Assembly (NCBI RefSeq): GCF_951805225.1
Contig: NZ_OX638201.1
Span: 5,332,001-5,396,000 of the forward strand
Reading direction: 5' to 3'
Length of the DNA: 64,000 bases
DNA from: an uncultured Flavobacterium sp.
GTDB lineage: Bacteria > Bacteroidota > Bacteroidia > Flavobacteriales > Flavobacteriaceae
Shown here: piece by piece, positions 51,863 through 61,400 of the stretch
Layout: every line of letters begins with the position of its first letter
Position numbering within the stretch: position 1 is the stretch's first letter
The notes under the pieces: generated by a model
Seen by the model: the letters and a program-made list of their open reading frames with translations, nothing else
Databases searched by the model: none
Told to the model about the DNA's origin: nothing
Translations under genes and position numbers: made by a program

Positions 51863-53710
51863 CTATTTCAATAAATCTCCAACAGCTTGAATTGTTGTTG
51901 CGTGATAACCTGATTTCGCTTTATCGAAAATTTGTTTTGTCCAAACTTTTCCTTCAGGAGTTTTAACAAGTTCTTTATAAAGTGTCATTAGTGATCCGGT
52001 TCTGCTTGTTGCGATCATGAATTGCTCAATTGCAGGATAAGCTGTTTTGTATTGATGACGTATTGCTTGAACAAACCATTGGCGTTTGATTACGAAATTT
52101 CCGTTTTTAGTAAAATTAAATTCGGCATCAATTGCGGCTAATTCTTCAACAGTGATATCAGCAGGTAAATAATCTATAAAATGCTGTTTTTCTGTAGTCG
52201 ATTTTATTTTTTGGCTTAATCCTTTAACACCTGTTTTTCTCCAGTTTTTTTGAATACTGTCAATTGCAGTAAAATCATCAGAATGAACAGAAGTTATATT
52301 AGATGGAATTCCTGGTTTGTAAATCCAATCGTCCAATTTGATTTTATCAGCTAGAGCTTTGTCTCCTTTAATAAGATTGTCATTGATATATTTTACGAAA
52401 TCTTCTGTTGTAATAGATTGAAAAGCGTGTGCATCAAAATAGTTTTTGATAAACGGATCGAATTTTTCACGTCCAACAGCTTGTTCGATTACTTTTAGGA
52501 AGTTATATCCTTTTACATACGGAATTTGGCTTATTCCATCATCAGGATTTCTTCCCGTAAGGCTAACTTTTAATCTTGTATCCGGATTTGTTGCGCCATA
52601 CTCAGCAATATTATCGTCTAAATCTTTACGAGTAAGAACGTCTTGCATTTCAGCTTCTTCTTTACCAAAAATTTCTTCACCAATTCTGTGTTCTACATAA
52701 GTAGTGAAACCTTCATTTAACCAAATATCGTCCCAAGTTGCATTGGTAACTAAGTTTCCGCTCCAGCTATGACCTAATTCATGGGCTAATAAACTTGTTA
52801 AAGAACGATCGCCTGCAATTACACCAGGAGTAAGGAAAGTTAAATTTGGATTTTCCATTCCGCCATAAGGAAAGCTCGGAGGAAGAACCAATACGTCATA
52901 ACGTCCCCAACGGTAAGGTCCGTAAAGTTTTTCGGCAGCAACAACCATTTTTCCAAGTTCAGCAAATTCCCAAGCTGATTTTTTTAGCATTGATGGTTCT
53001 GCGTAAACTCCGGTTCTGTTATCAATAGATTGAAATTCAAGATCTCCAACGGCAATTGCCATTAAATAAGACGGAATTGCTTTGTCTTGTTTGAAAGTAT
53101 AAACTCCAGTATCATTCTTTTTCTGCGGATTTACAGCGCTCATTACGGCTAATAAATCTTTAGGAACTGTAACTTTTGCATTATAAGTAAAACGAATTCC
53201 CGGTGAATCCTGACATGGAATCCAGGTACGTGACCAAATACTTTCGCCTTGAGAGAAAACAAACGGTTTCTTTTTGTCGGCAGTTTGTGCAGGTGTTAAC
53301 CATTGTAATGCAACGGCATCTTTTGTTGTGCTGTAATAGATGTTGACTTTCGTAGTATTTGGTTCAATAGTAACGTGAAGCGGTTTTCCGTGAAACTCAG
53401 TGTCTTTTCCAAGTTCAAACTTAGTTTCTTTTTCGTTGTCACCTAAAGTTACTTTTGTAATGTTTAGCGTGTTTTCGTCGAAGATAATTTCGTTTCCTTT
53501 ACTAATGTTATCAATTAACCAAGACGCTTTTCCAGAAATGGTTTGTGTGTCAAAATCAACTTTAATGTCAAGATCTAAATGTTTAACAACGGCTAATTCC
53601 GGTTTAGAATAAGAGTGCTCGTCTGTGACAGTTGTGGTTTTTTCTGTCTGGTCTTTCTTCTGACACGCCAGTGCTGTCAAGAATAAAGTTACAAGGATTA
53701 TTTTTTTCAT
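51863..53710 (-). CDS. M1-family aminopeptidase lipoprotein
   Basis: The 615-residue protein has a lipoprotein signal (IILVTLFLTALAC, Cys16). The exopeptidase motif GGMEN precedes the zinc site HELGH (about residue 309), followed 18 residues on by the third ligand in NEGFTTYVE. The C-terminal helical domain resembles leukotriene A4 hydrolase/ColAA-type M1 enzymes (SRTGSLMTLYKELVKTPEGK). It removes N-terminal residues from peptides in the periplasm or at the outer membrane. It is a single gene. Confidence 0.95.
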   Translation of the reverse strand: MKKIILVTLFLTALACQKKDQTEKTTTVTDEHSYSKPELAVVKHLDLDIKVDFDTQTISGKASWLIDNISKGNEIIFDENTLNITKVTLGDNEKETKFELGKDTEFHGKPLHVTIEPNTTKVNIYYSTTKDAVALQWLTPAQTADKKKPFVFSQGESIWSRTWIPCQDSPGIRFTYNAKVTVPKDLLAVMSAVNPQKKNDTGVYTFKQDKAIPSYLMAIAVGDLEFQSIDNRTGVYAEPSMLKKSAWEFAELGKMVVAAEKLYGPYRWGRYDVLVLPPSFPYGGMENPNLTFLTPGVIAGDRSLTSLLAHELGHSWSGNLVTNATWDDIWLNEGFTTYVEHRIGEEIFGKEEAEMQDVLTRKDLDDNIAEYGATNPDTRLKVSLTGRNPDDGISQIPYVKGYNFLKVIEQAVGREKFDPFIKNYFDAHAFQSITTEDFVKYINDNLIKGDKALADKIKLDDWIYKPGIPSNITSVHSDDFTAIDSIQKNWRKTGVKGLSQKIKSTTEKQHFIDYLPADITVEELAAIDAEFNFTKNGNFVIKRQWFVQAIRHQYKTAYPAIEQFMIATSRTGSLMTLYKELVKTPEGKVWTKQIFDKAKSGYHATTIQAVGDLLK

Positions 53711-53750
53711 TTTAAGAGATGTTGAATTTAAGGATGAAAATTAAACAAAA

Positions 53751-53780
53751 AATCCCGTTTTGAATAAACAAAACGGGATT
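53751..53780 (-). terminator. Terminator of the pdhA-pdhC unit
   Basis: The perfect 12-bp stem AATCCCGTTTTG / CAAAACGGGATT with a 6-base loop is followed by a T-run on the minus strand. Between it and the pdh stop lies a short CCTTCGACTTCGTTAAGGCTGAC-type repeat (about 53815-53838). Confidence 0.8.
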
Positions 53781-53866
53781 TTATTATGAATTACCTTCGA
53801 ATTTCTTGAGTTGCCTTCGACTTCGTTAAGGCTGACACTTCGGTTTTATTCAGGCTGACAAGAAAA

Positions 53867-55519
53867 TTATGCCAACATTGTAACCGGGCTTTCGATGTAT
53901 TGTTTTAATGTTTGTAAAAATTGAGCGCCAGTTGCACCGTCAATTGTTCTGTGGTCGCACGCTAATGATAACATCATTGTGTTTCCAACTACAATCTGAC
54001 CGTTTTTAACTACTGGTTTCTCAACAATTGCACCTACAGAAAGGATAGCAGAGTTTGGTTGGTTGATAATTGAATTAAATTCAGTGATACCAAACATTCC
54101 AAGGTTAGATACTGTAAAAGTACTTCCTTCCATTTCTTGTGGCCCAAGTTTTTTGTTTTTAGCTCTTCCTGCAAGATCTCTTACTGAAGCGCCAATTTGA
54201 GATAAACTCATAGCGTCTGTAAATTTTAATACAGGAACTACTAATCCGTCTTCAACAGCTACAGCAACACCAATGTTAACGTGGTGGTTGATGATAATTG
54301 CATCTTCTTTCCACTGAGAGTTAATTTTTGGATGTTTTTTCAAGGCTAAAGCACAAGCTTTAATTACCATATCGTTGAAAGATACTTTTGTATCAGGAAC
54401 AGTATTGATTGTCGCTCTTGCACCCATTGCTTCGTCCATGCTTACTTCGATCACTAAGTTGTAGTGAGGTGCAGTAAATAAAGATTCTGCTAAACGTTTA
54501 GCGATAATTTTACGCATTTGAGAGTTTTTGATCTCTTCGGTAAAAACTTCTCCGGCAGGAACAAATACTTTTGGTGCAGCAGGAGCAGCAGTTTCAGCTT
54601 TTGGCGCAGCAGAAGTTGCTGTTGCAGCTGGTTGTGCTTGTGTAGAAGGAGTAAAGTTTTCGATATCGCTTTTTACGATACGTCCGTTTTCTCCAGAACC
54701 TTTAACCTGAGTTAATTGGATTCCTTTGTCAGAAGCAATTTTCTTAGCTAATGGTGAAGCTAAAATTCTTCCGTCTGAAGTGTTATTTACTGTCTCAGTT
54801 GCTTTTTCAGCAGCAGGAGCAGCTTTTTCTTCAGTTGCAGGAGCACTTGCAGTTGCAGTTCCTCCGGCAGTATAATTGTCTGCAATTCCAGAAATGTCAG
54901 TTCCTGCAGGTCCAATGATTGCTAATAAGCTATCAACAGGAGCAGTGTTTCCTTCTTGAATTCCAATGTATAATAATGTTCCAGCATTGAAAGACTCAAA
55001 CTCCATAGTAGCTTTGTCTGTTTCAATTTCTGCTAAGATATCTCCTTCAGCAACAGCGTCGCCAACTTTTTTCAACCAGCTAGCTACTGTTCCTTCTGTC
55101 ATTGTATCGCTCAAACGAGGCATAGTTACAACTACAACACCTTTTGGTAATTCAGTTGCGGCTTTTGCAGGAGCAGCAGTTTCTGTTTTTGTTTCTGCCG
55201 CAGCAGCAGGAGCAGCTTCAGCTTTTGGAGCTTCAGCAGCAGGGGCAGCGCCACCAGCTAAAAGAGCAGAAATATCTTCTCCTTCATTACCAATGATTGC
55301 TAATAATGAATCAACAGGAGCAGTTTCTCCAGCTTGAATTCCGATATGTAAAAGAGTTCCTTCGTTGAAAGACTCGAATTCCATTGTTGCTTTATCTGTT
55401 TCAATTTCAGCTAAGATATCTCCTTCGCTAATTTTGTCGCCTACTTTTTTAAGCCAAGTCGCTACCGTTCCTTCCGTCATAGTATCGCTCAAACGAGGCA
55501 TTGTTACTTTAATCGCCAT
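53867..55519 (-). CDS. Pyruvate dehydrogenase E2 (dihydrolipoamide acetyltransferase)
   Basis: The 550-residue protein has two lipoyl domains (about 1-77 and 130-207), each with the lipoylation lysine in ETDKATMEFES, separated by an Ala/Pro/Glu-rich linker. A peripheral-subunit-binding domain lies at about 250-290 (ILASPLAKKIASDKG). The catalytic acyltransferase domain has the active-site His in DHRTIDGATG (about 523). It transfers acetyl to CoA in the PDH complex. The gene lies 4 bp after pdhA on the same strand. E1-beta and E3 are not in this window. Confidence 0.96.
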   Translation of the reverse strand: MAIKVTMPRLSDTMTEGTVATWLKKVGDKISEGDILAEIETDKATMEFESFNEGTLLHIGIQAGETAPVDSLLAIIGNEGEDISALLAGGAAPAAEAPKAEAAPAAAAETKTETAAPAKAATELPKGVVVVTMPRLSDTMTEGTVASWLKKVGDAVAEGDILAEIETDKATMEFESFNAGTLLYIGIQEGNTAPVDSLLAIIGPAGTDISGIADNYTAGGTATASAPATEEKAAPAAEKATETVNNTSDGRILASPLAKKIASDKGIQLTQVKGSGENGRIVKSDIENFTPSTQAQPAATATSAAPKAETAAPAAPKVFVPAGEVFTEEIKNSQMRKIIAKRLAESLFTAPHYNLVIEVSMDEAMGARATINTVPDTKVSFNDMVIKACALALKKHPKINSQWKEDAIIINHHVNIGVAVAVEDGLVVPVLKFTDAMSLSQIGASVRDLAGRAKNKKLGPQEMEGSTFTVSNLGMFGITEFNSIINQPNSAILSVGAIVEKPVVKNGQIVVGNTMMLSLACDHRTIDGATGAQFLQTLKQYIESPVTMLA

Positions 55520-55523
55520 GATG

Positions 55524-56522
55524 TTATAGTTTATGGGGTGTAAAAGGATAGTCTTCTTGTGCGTATACTACATCGTATAATTGTTGTAATTCAGGATATG
55601 GAGATTCTTCAGCGAATTTCACACATTCTTCAACTAAGTCTTTAACTCTTTGGTCAATTGCTTCAATTTCTTCTTCTGTAGCATACTTTTGATCCATAAT
55701 TACATCTAAAACCTGAGTAATAGGGTCAATTTTTTTGTATTCTTCAACCTCTTCTTTAGAACGGTATAATTGTGCATCAGACATTGAGTGTCCTCTGTAA
55801 CGGTACGTTTTCATTTCAAGGAAAGTTGGACCATCACCACGACGAGCTCTTTCGATAGCTTCTGTCATTGCTTCAGCAACTTTTACAGGATTCATTCCGT
55901 CAACTGGTCCGCAAGGCATCTCGTATCCTAAACCAAGTTTCCAGATATCAGTGTGGTTTGCAGTTCTTTCAACTGAAGTTCCCATTGCATAACCGTTATT
56001 TTCAACGATAAATACAACTGGTAATTTCCATAACATTGCCATGTTGAAAGCTTCGTGTAATGAACCTTGTCTTGCAGCTCCATCACCAAAGTAAGTCATA
56101 GTAACTCCGCCAGTGTTGAAATATTTGTCAGCAAAAGCTAAACCAGCTCCTACCGGAATTTGTCCACCTACGATTCCGTGACCTCCGTAAAAACGGTGTT
56201 CTTTAGAGAAAATGTGCATAGAACCTCCCATACCTTTAGAAGTTCCTGTAGCTTTTCCTAAAAGTTCTGCCATTACACGTCTAGGATCAACTCCCATACC
56301 AATTGGTTGTACGTGATTTCTGTAAGCAGTAATCATTTTGTCTTTAGTCAGGTCCATAGCGTGCAAAGCACCCGCTAATACAGCTTCCTGACCATTATAT
56401 AGGTGTAAAAAACCTCTAACTTTTTGTTGAATGTATAATGCTGCAAGTTTGTCTTCAAACTTTCTCCAAAGTAGCATGTCTTCGTACCACTTTAAATATA
56501 CTTCTTTTGTAACTTCTTTCAT
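55524..56522 (-). CDS. pdhA: Pyruvate dehydrogenase E1 alpha subunit
   Basis: The 332-residue protein has the TPP-binding motif GDGAARQGSLHEAFNMA followed by ENNGYAMGTS and the phosphorylation-loop-like YRYRGHSMSD. It decarboxylates pyruvate with E1-beta (encoded elsewhere). The order E1-alpha then E2 is the Flavobacterium arrangement. A minus-strand -7 element TATTTTTG lies at 56623-56630, about 100 bases upstream, next to a small CCCGA/TCGGG hairpin in the leader. Confidence 0.96.
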   Translation of the reverse strand: MKEVTKEVYLKWYEDMLLWRKFEDKLAALYIQQKVRGFLHLYNGQEAVLAGALHAMDLTKDKMITAYRNHVQPIGMGVDPRRVMAELLGKATGTSKGMGGSMHIFSKEHRFYGGHGIVGGQIPVGAGLAFADKYFNTGGVTMTYFGDGAARQGSLHEAFNMAMLWKLPVVFIVENNGYAMGTSVERTANHTDIWKLGLGYEMPCGPVDGMNPVKVAEAMTEAIERARRGDGPTFLEMKTYRYRGHSMSDAQLYRSKEEVEEYKKIDPITQVLDVIMDQKYATEEEIEAIDQRVKDLVEECVKFAEESPYPELQQLYDVVYAQEDYPFTPHKL

Positions 56523-56622
56523 CTGAATTCTTTCTTTTGCTAAAGTTTGTTTGTGTTATCAATTGTTGCCTATAACGCAAAATAGTTTCCTCCCACAAAT
56601 TTGCGCCCGAAAGGTCGGGATG

Positions 56623-56630
56623 CAAAAATA
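56623..56630 (-). promoter_or_regulatory. Candidate pdh promoter -7 element
   Basis: TATTTTTG on the minus strand matches TAnnTTTG. The leader to pdhA would be about 95 bases and would begin at the hairpin GCCCGAAAGGTCGGG (56605-56619). Confidence 0.4.
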
Positions 56631-56680
56631 AGACATTCCTATTAAGAAGTAAAATTTAAACGCCACTTTTTGGCTTTTTT

Positions 56681-57163
56681 TTACAAGAACTTTTTATCAA
56701 ACATAAATGGAAGCAAATTTTTCAGGGATGCTGATTTGTAAACTTCGCCAATTTCGCCCATAAAATAAATTTCGATAGGGGTATCTTGTTTGATTTCGTA
56801 TTCTGCAATTGATTGACGACAAGAGCCACAAGGAGGAATTGGCGCTTTTGTTTGGTTTGTATCTGATGCTGCTGTAATAGCAAGTTTTAAAATCTTAGCT
56901 TCCGGATAAATACTTCCTGCGTGAAAAATTGCCACACGCTCTGCACATAATCCTGATGGATAAGCAGCATTTTCCTGATTAGAACCTAAAACTATTTTTC
57001 CGTTATCGAGTAATAAAGCGGCTCCAACTCTAAATTGAGAATAAGGTGCATATGCTTTTTTGCGGATTTCAACGGCTTGATTCATTAAATCCTGAATGTC
57101 TTGTGATAAATCGTTTAAGCTGTCAAAAACTAGGAATGATGATGTAATGCTTATTTCTTTCAT
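56681..57163 (-). CDS. cdd: Cytidine deaminase
   Basis: The 160-residue protein is a tetrameric-type cytidine deaminase of pyrimidine salvage, converting cytidine and deoxycytidine to uridine forms. The zinc site is CAERVAIF with catalytic Glu, and PPCGSCRQSI with two Cys ligands. The substrate loop YAPYSQFRVGAALL is intact. It lies between porV and pdhA on the same strand, a position conserved around the gldJ-porU-porV cluster. Confidence 0.94.
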   Translation of the reverse strand: MKEISITSSFLVFDSLNDLSQDIQDLMNQAVEIRKKAYAPYSQFRVGAALLLDNGKIVLGSNQENAAYPSGLCAERVAIFHAGSIYPEAKILKLAITAASDTNQTKAPIPPCGSCRQSIAEYEIKQDTPIEIYFMGEIGEVYKSASLKNLLPFMFDKKFL

Positions 57164-57182
57164 TTCTTTTTATGGGAAAAAA

Positions 57183-57216
57183 AATCCAAATTTCTAACTA
57201 AATAGAAATTTGGATT
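57183..57216 (-). terminator. Terminator of porU-porV
   Basis: The perfect 14-bp stem AATCCAAATTTCTA / TAGAAATTTGGATT with a 6-base loop is flanked by TTTTTT on the minus strand. It lies 26 bp past porV and 20 bp before cdd. Confidence 0.75.
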
Positions 57217-57241
57217 GTTATTATTTTTTTATTTTTTGGGT

Positions 57242-58450
57242 CTAGTAAACTTCATATTTGTCGCCAAAGTTAAACGTTAAAGAAAAACGAAGTGTGTTTT
57301 CTAACGGATTTTTAACTTTTGATGCCGAGAATAGGTAAGAAACATCAACTTTTACGACATTATATTTGAAACCTGCTCCAAGAGAAAAGAACTTTTTAGC
57401 TCCTTTTTCAGGGCTTTCATGATAATATCCTAAACGCATTGCAAATGCATCCTGATACATGTATTCTCCGGCAACACTATAAGTGATTTCTTTTAATTCT
57501 TCGCTAAAACCACCTGGAGCATCTCCAAATGATTTAAAAATTCCAGAAACCCAACCAATATTGTTGTAGTTTTTATAATTGATATCGTTTGCTTCTTGTT
57601 GAGAAATATCTCCCGGATCTGTAAAATCTCCGTCTCCATTTGCGTCTACAGGAGTTCCAGGTCCCGGAGGAGTTGGTACAAGAAGTTTAGTGAATTCTAC
57701 ACTAAGGGCAAATTTATTATAATCATCAAAGATAAAATCAAAACCACCACCTAATCTTAAATTAGCAGGTAAGAAGTTTGTACTTATATTATCGTGATCG
57801 TAACTTATTTTTGGACCTAAATTTTGCATGTTAAAACCAGCTCTCCATCTTCCGTTGAAGTCTGAGTAAGCGATTTCTTCAGATTGATAAAATCCGGCAA
57901 CATCCACAGCAAAAGAACTTGCTGATGATGCGTCTACTTCTTCAGATACAATTTTTAGATTAGAATTGATAAATCGAGCTGCAACTGCCATCGAGAATTT
58001 TTCGCTCAATTTTAGTGAATACGATCCGTCAAGAGCAAATTCATTTGGATTTACTTCTCTGGTTGGTTCACTAGGATCTCCGGTTTGTCTTAACTCGATT
58101 CCTCCAAAACCAAAATAACGAAAACTTCCTGCAAAGGCGCTTCGCTCACTGATTTTGTTGTAATAAGTTACCTGACCAAGAGAAATGTCATTGGCTAAAT
58201 CTGTTAAATAAGGAGTGTAACTGATCGAAAATCCTTGTTTGTCTACTGCAAAAGCATACTTTGCGGGATTCCATTGTTGTGAGAAAACGTCAGATGAAGT
58301 GGCTACTCCCTGATCTGCTAAACCGGCTGCTCTAGCATCTGCTGCTACTAATAAAAATGGAACTCCTGTTGTAATTGGGTGAACAAGTTCCTGAGCTTTC
58401 GCGTATGTAATAACTAAAAAACAAATTAATAAAAGTGATATTTTTTTCAT
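57242..58450 (-). CDS. porV: T9SS outer-membrane shuttle protein PorV (LptO)
   Basis: The 402-residue protein has a signal peptide (LLICFLVITYAKAQ) and a FadL-like beta-barrel of alternating strands ending LRFSLTFNFGDKYEVY. The early segment VPFLLVAADARAAGLADQG is diagnostic. PorV carries CTD-bearing cargo from the SprA translocon to the PorU attachment complex and is needed for secretion of many T9SS proteins. It lies 39 bp after porU. Confidence 0.95.
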   Translation of the reverse strand: MKKISLLLICFLVITYAKAQELVHPITTGVPFLLVAADARAAGLADQGVATSSDVFSQQWNPAKYAFAVDKQGFSISYTPYLTDLANDISLGQVTYYNKISERSAFAGSFRYFGFGGIELRQTGDPSEPTREVNPNEFALDGSYSLKLSEKFSMAVAARFINSNLKIVSEEVDASSASSFAVDVAGFYQSEEIAYSDFNGRWRAGFNMQNLGPKISYDHDNISTNFLPANLRLGGGFDFIFDDYNKFALSVEFTKLLVPTPPGPGTPVDANGDGDFTDPGDISQQEANDINYKNYNNIGWVSGIFKSFGDAPGGFSEELKEITYSVAGEYMYQDAFAMRLGYYHESPEKGAKKFFSLGAGFKYNVVKVDVSYLFSASKVKNPLENTLRFSLTFNFGDKYEVY

Positions 58451-58489
58451 TGGGGACTAAATGTAGTTTTATTGCAAATATATATATTA

Positions 58490-61400
58490 TTATAGAATGA
58501 CAAGCTTTTCGTATTTTTCTGCTTTTTTATTTGTTAAATTCGATTTAACTGTAAGTTTATAAATATAAACACCTTTTCCTATTCGGTCGCCAAAATCATC
58601 TTTTCCGTCCCATGTTATTTCTCTAGATAAGAAGCCTTCTGTTGTAATGATTTGGTTTTTCGTCCAAACTACTTTTCCGGTAATAGTCATCACTTGAACC
58701 TGAACTTCTAAGGGTTCATAAGGTCTATTGTGCGAGAACCAGAATTGAGTGTAAGTCGAAAAAGGATTTGGATAATTAAGAACGTGTGTTAGTGTTAGTG
58801 AGTCGTCACCGACTACTGTAAATTGTATTTCGCTCGTTACCGGATTATTATAAACATCCCATGCGGTAAAGCTTATAGTGTGTAATCCCGGAGTTAAATT
58901 TCTTAACGGAAAACGTAAATTACCATTCGTATAATCGTCTAATTTTGTCTGATAATAATCGTTCAAAATGTAGGGATTACTGACGTCTCCATCTAAAATT
59001 GCTACAATATCATGCCCGATTCCGCTTGCTGTATTTATTCCGTTTTCATCTTCTAGAAAAGCCAATAAAAAAGGCGATTCGTTTGTTATTCCACCCGATA
59101 CAAAAGTTTCATCGTTCATATATAACTTAACTTTTGGACTTATATTGTCCTGAGGTGCATTTTCATTTATTCCTCCTATTTTAATGATATTATTGTAGCC
59201 TGATTGGTTTTCTAATGCTCCGGTTTTCTTCGAATAAAAACTAATTCTTCCATTATCAACCGGAATTCGAATATCTCTTGGTACAACAAAACTAAATTCG
59301 AACTGACCATTTGTTACCGAAGCATTTCCTCTAAAGATAGTTTCTCCAAGGGTTTTGAATGACATTGCAGGGCTATATCCATCATTGTTTAAGGTGGAAG
59401 TTGTAATTAATTTGTCGAAAATTGCAGTTGATAATTCTCCGTTATAATTGCTTAAAATGGCATTATTTTCGTCTGTAATTTCTCCAGTAATTTTAATTTT
59501 TGCCAAAGATTTAAAGTCTGGAATGGGTTGAGAAATCACAACATCATTTACTTTTGTTAAATTTATTTTTGGTTTTGCAATCGCCAACATTAAAGCCGGA
59601 TCTCCAATATAAAAAACAACATTACTGGAAGAACTTGGGTTTTCGTTTTTCGAAATTCTTAGCGATTCGGCAATAGTCGCGTATTGGTTTGATCCGTACG
59701 AAAGTAAATTTTTGCTTAAGCTGTCATTGAATCTTTCGCCATTAAATTGTCCAATAGCGCGAATTGTTGTTAACATTGAAATTGCGCCTCCTTTTGGATT
59801 CCAAAAAGTATATTCGCCCGCTGTTGGTCTTGTTGGATCGTCAAATCGTGAAAATTCACAGGTAATGGTTATGAATAATGGATATTTGTATTGATTGTTT
59901 AAGTTTTGACCATCTGTTTTTTCCCAGATTCGTTCGCTTGCCAAACCATCTTCGCCACCATGTCCCAGATAATTAAAAACTAAAGCGCCTTTTTCGAAAG
60001 CATTAAAGAAATCTGTTCTCGCTTTTGGATATCTTGATCCTCCGGCAGAAGCTTCTTGTGTATAAGAATCGAGAAGTATTTTTTCGATATTAAAGAATGG
60101 TTTTTCGGTAGCAATAAGATCGGCAAGATTATTTTGATGAGATTGTATTGACGCGTCTGAGCTTTGATCAGAATCATCGGCGATTAAAACAAAATTGTTT
60201 CTCCAATTTCCATAAGATTTAGTGTCGTGATATTCTAAAACTTTATTGACCATTTCCTGAGCCTGAGCATTATCTGAAACTAACATTCTACCAACCGCAA
60301 TATCAATTCCACCAAAAGGTTCCTGGATAAGTCCTTCATCAGAATCCATAAGGCCAAAAAAGTCATCTGAAGCAAAAGAAGCTTCTCCGGTCGTATTACT
60401 TACTGGCGATTGATATATAGGTACAATATTATTATTGTTCGGAATTCTGTTTTTATAATCAAATGAAGCGTCTCCAAATAAATTTAGATATTTTATTTTT
60501 TTGTCTGGAGAAGAAGCATTGTCATAAATGTATCGAATGCAATTTCTAATCGCAGCAATATCTTGTTTGCCCGAAGAAAATTCCTGATAGATGTTTTCTA
60601 ATGCAATTACTTTTACATTTAAGTTGGAATATGTTCGATGGAAACTGGCTAATTTCTCTGCTTGAGTAGTTAGGGATTTTGGAGTAATAATTACATAATC
60701 GATATCCTGAAAGCTGTTCTGAAGATTTCTGAATATTGTTCCTTTTAAATTTTGATTGGTAATTTTTGACTGGCTTTCTTTTAAAGGAGTAAAATAATCA
60801 GAAGCATCGATTGCAATATAATTTCTAATTTCTCCCAAATTTGCTTTAAAGCTAAAAGTAGCTTGATTTGGGTTTTCGATTTTTGATACATTATATAGGT
60901 CTGTAATATCCCAAATTTGAGAAATGCCCTGAGCGTTTGTAATAGTATAGTTTACAACTCCGGCAACAGAACCTGCTAAATCATATTGGAATTTAAATTG
61001 CTTTCCAATTCCGGTTAATTTTCTTTTTGCTATTAAATTAATGTAGTCAAGATATCCTTTAGATCCCGGAACGCCATTATTATTGTAGCTAAGTTTGATC
61101 TTTATATTGTCAGTTCCGGTAAATGTATTTTTAAAAGGAGATATTAAGGTATCGTATTTGGTTTCAGAGCTTGCTGATAATGCTTTGAAATTTAGGGTGC
61201 CAATATTTTGTCCGTTTGCAGAAACAGCAAATGAAGTAGGAGTGTAGGCCGCTGAAACTGCATTGAGTTGGATTTTTACAGGGACAGAAGTTTCAAGATT
61301 AGGAAAATTGAATTCAAATTCTTGTTCTTGATTAATATCGAATGATTCTCCAAGCCATTGTCGGCCCAAATGAACAATGTTTGTTTGATCGATTTCGTGG

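Noticed and set aside
54960..55519. Direct DNA repeat that might be a tandem duplication or mobile sequence
   Set aside because: It is explained by the two lipoyl domains of the PDH E2 gene, which are similar at the DNA level.
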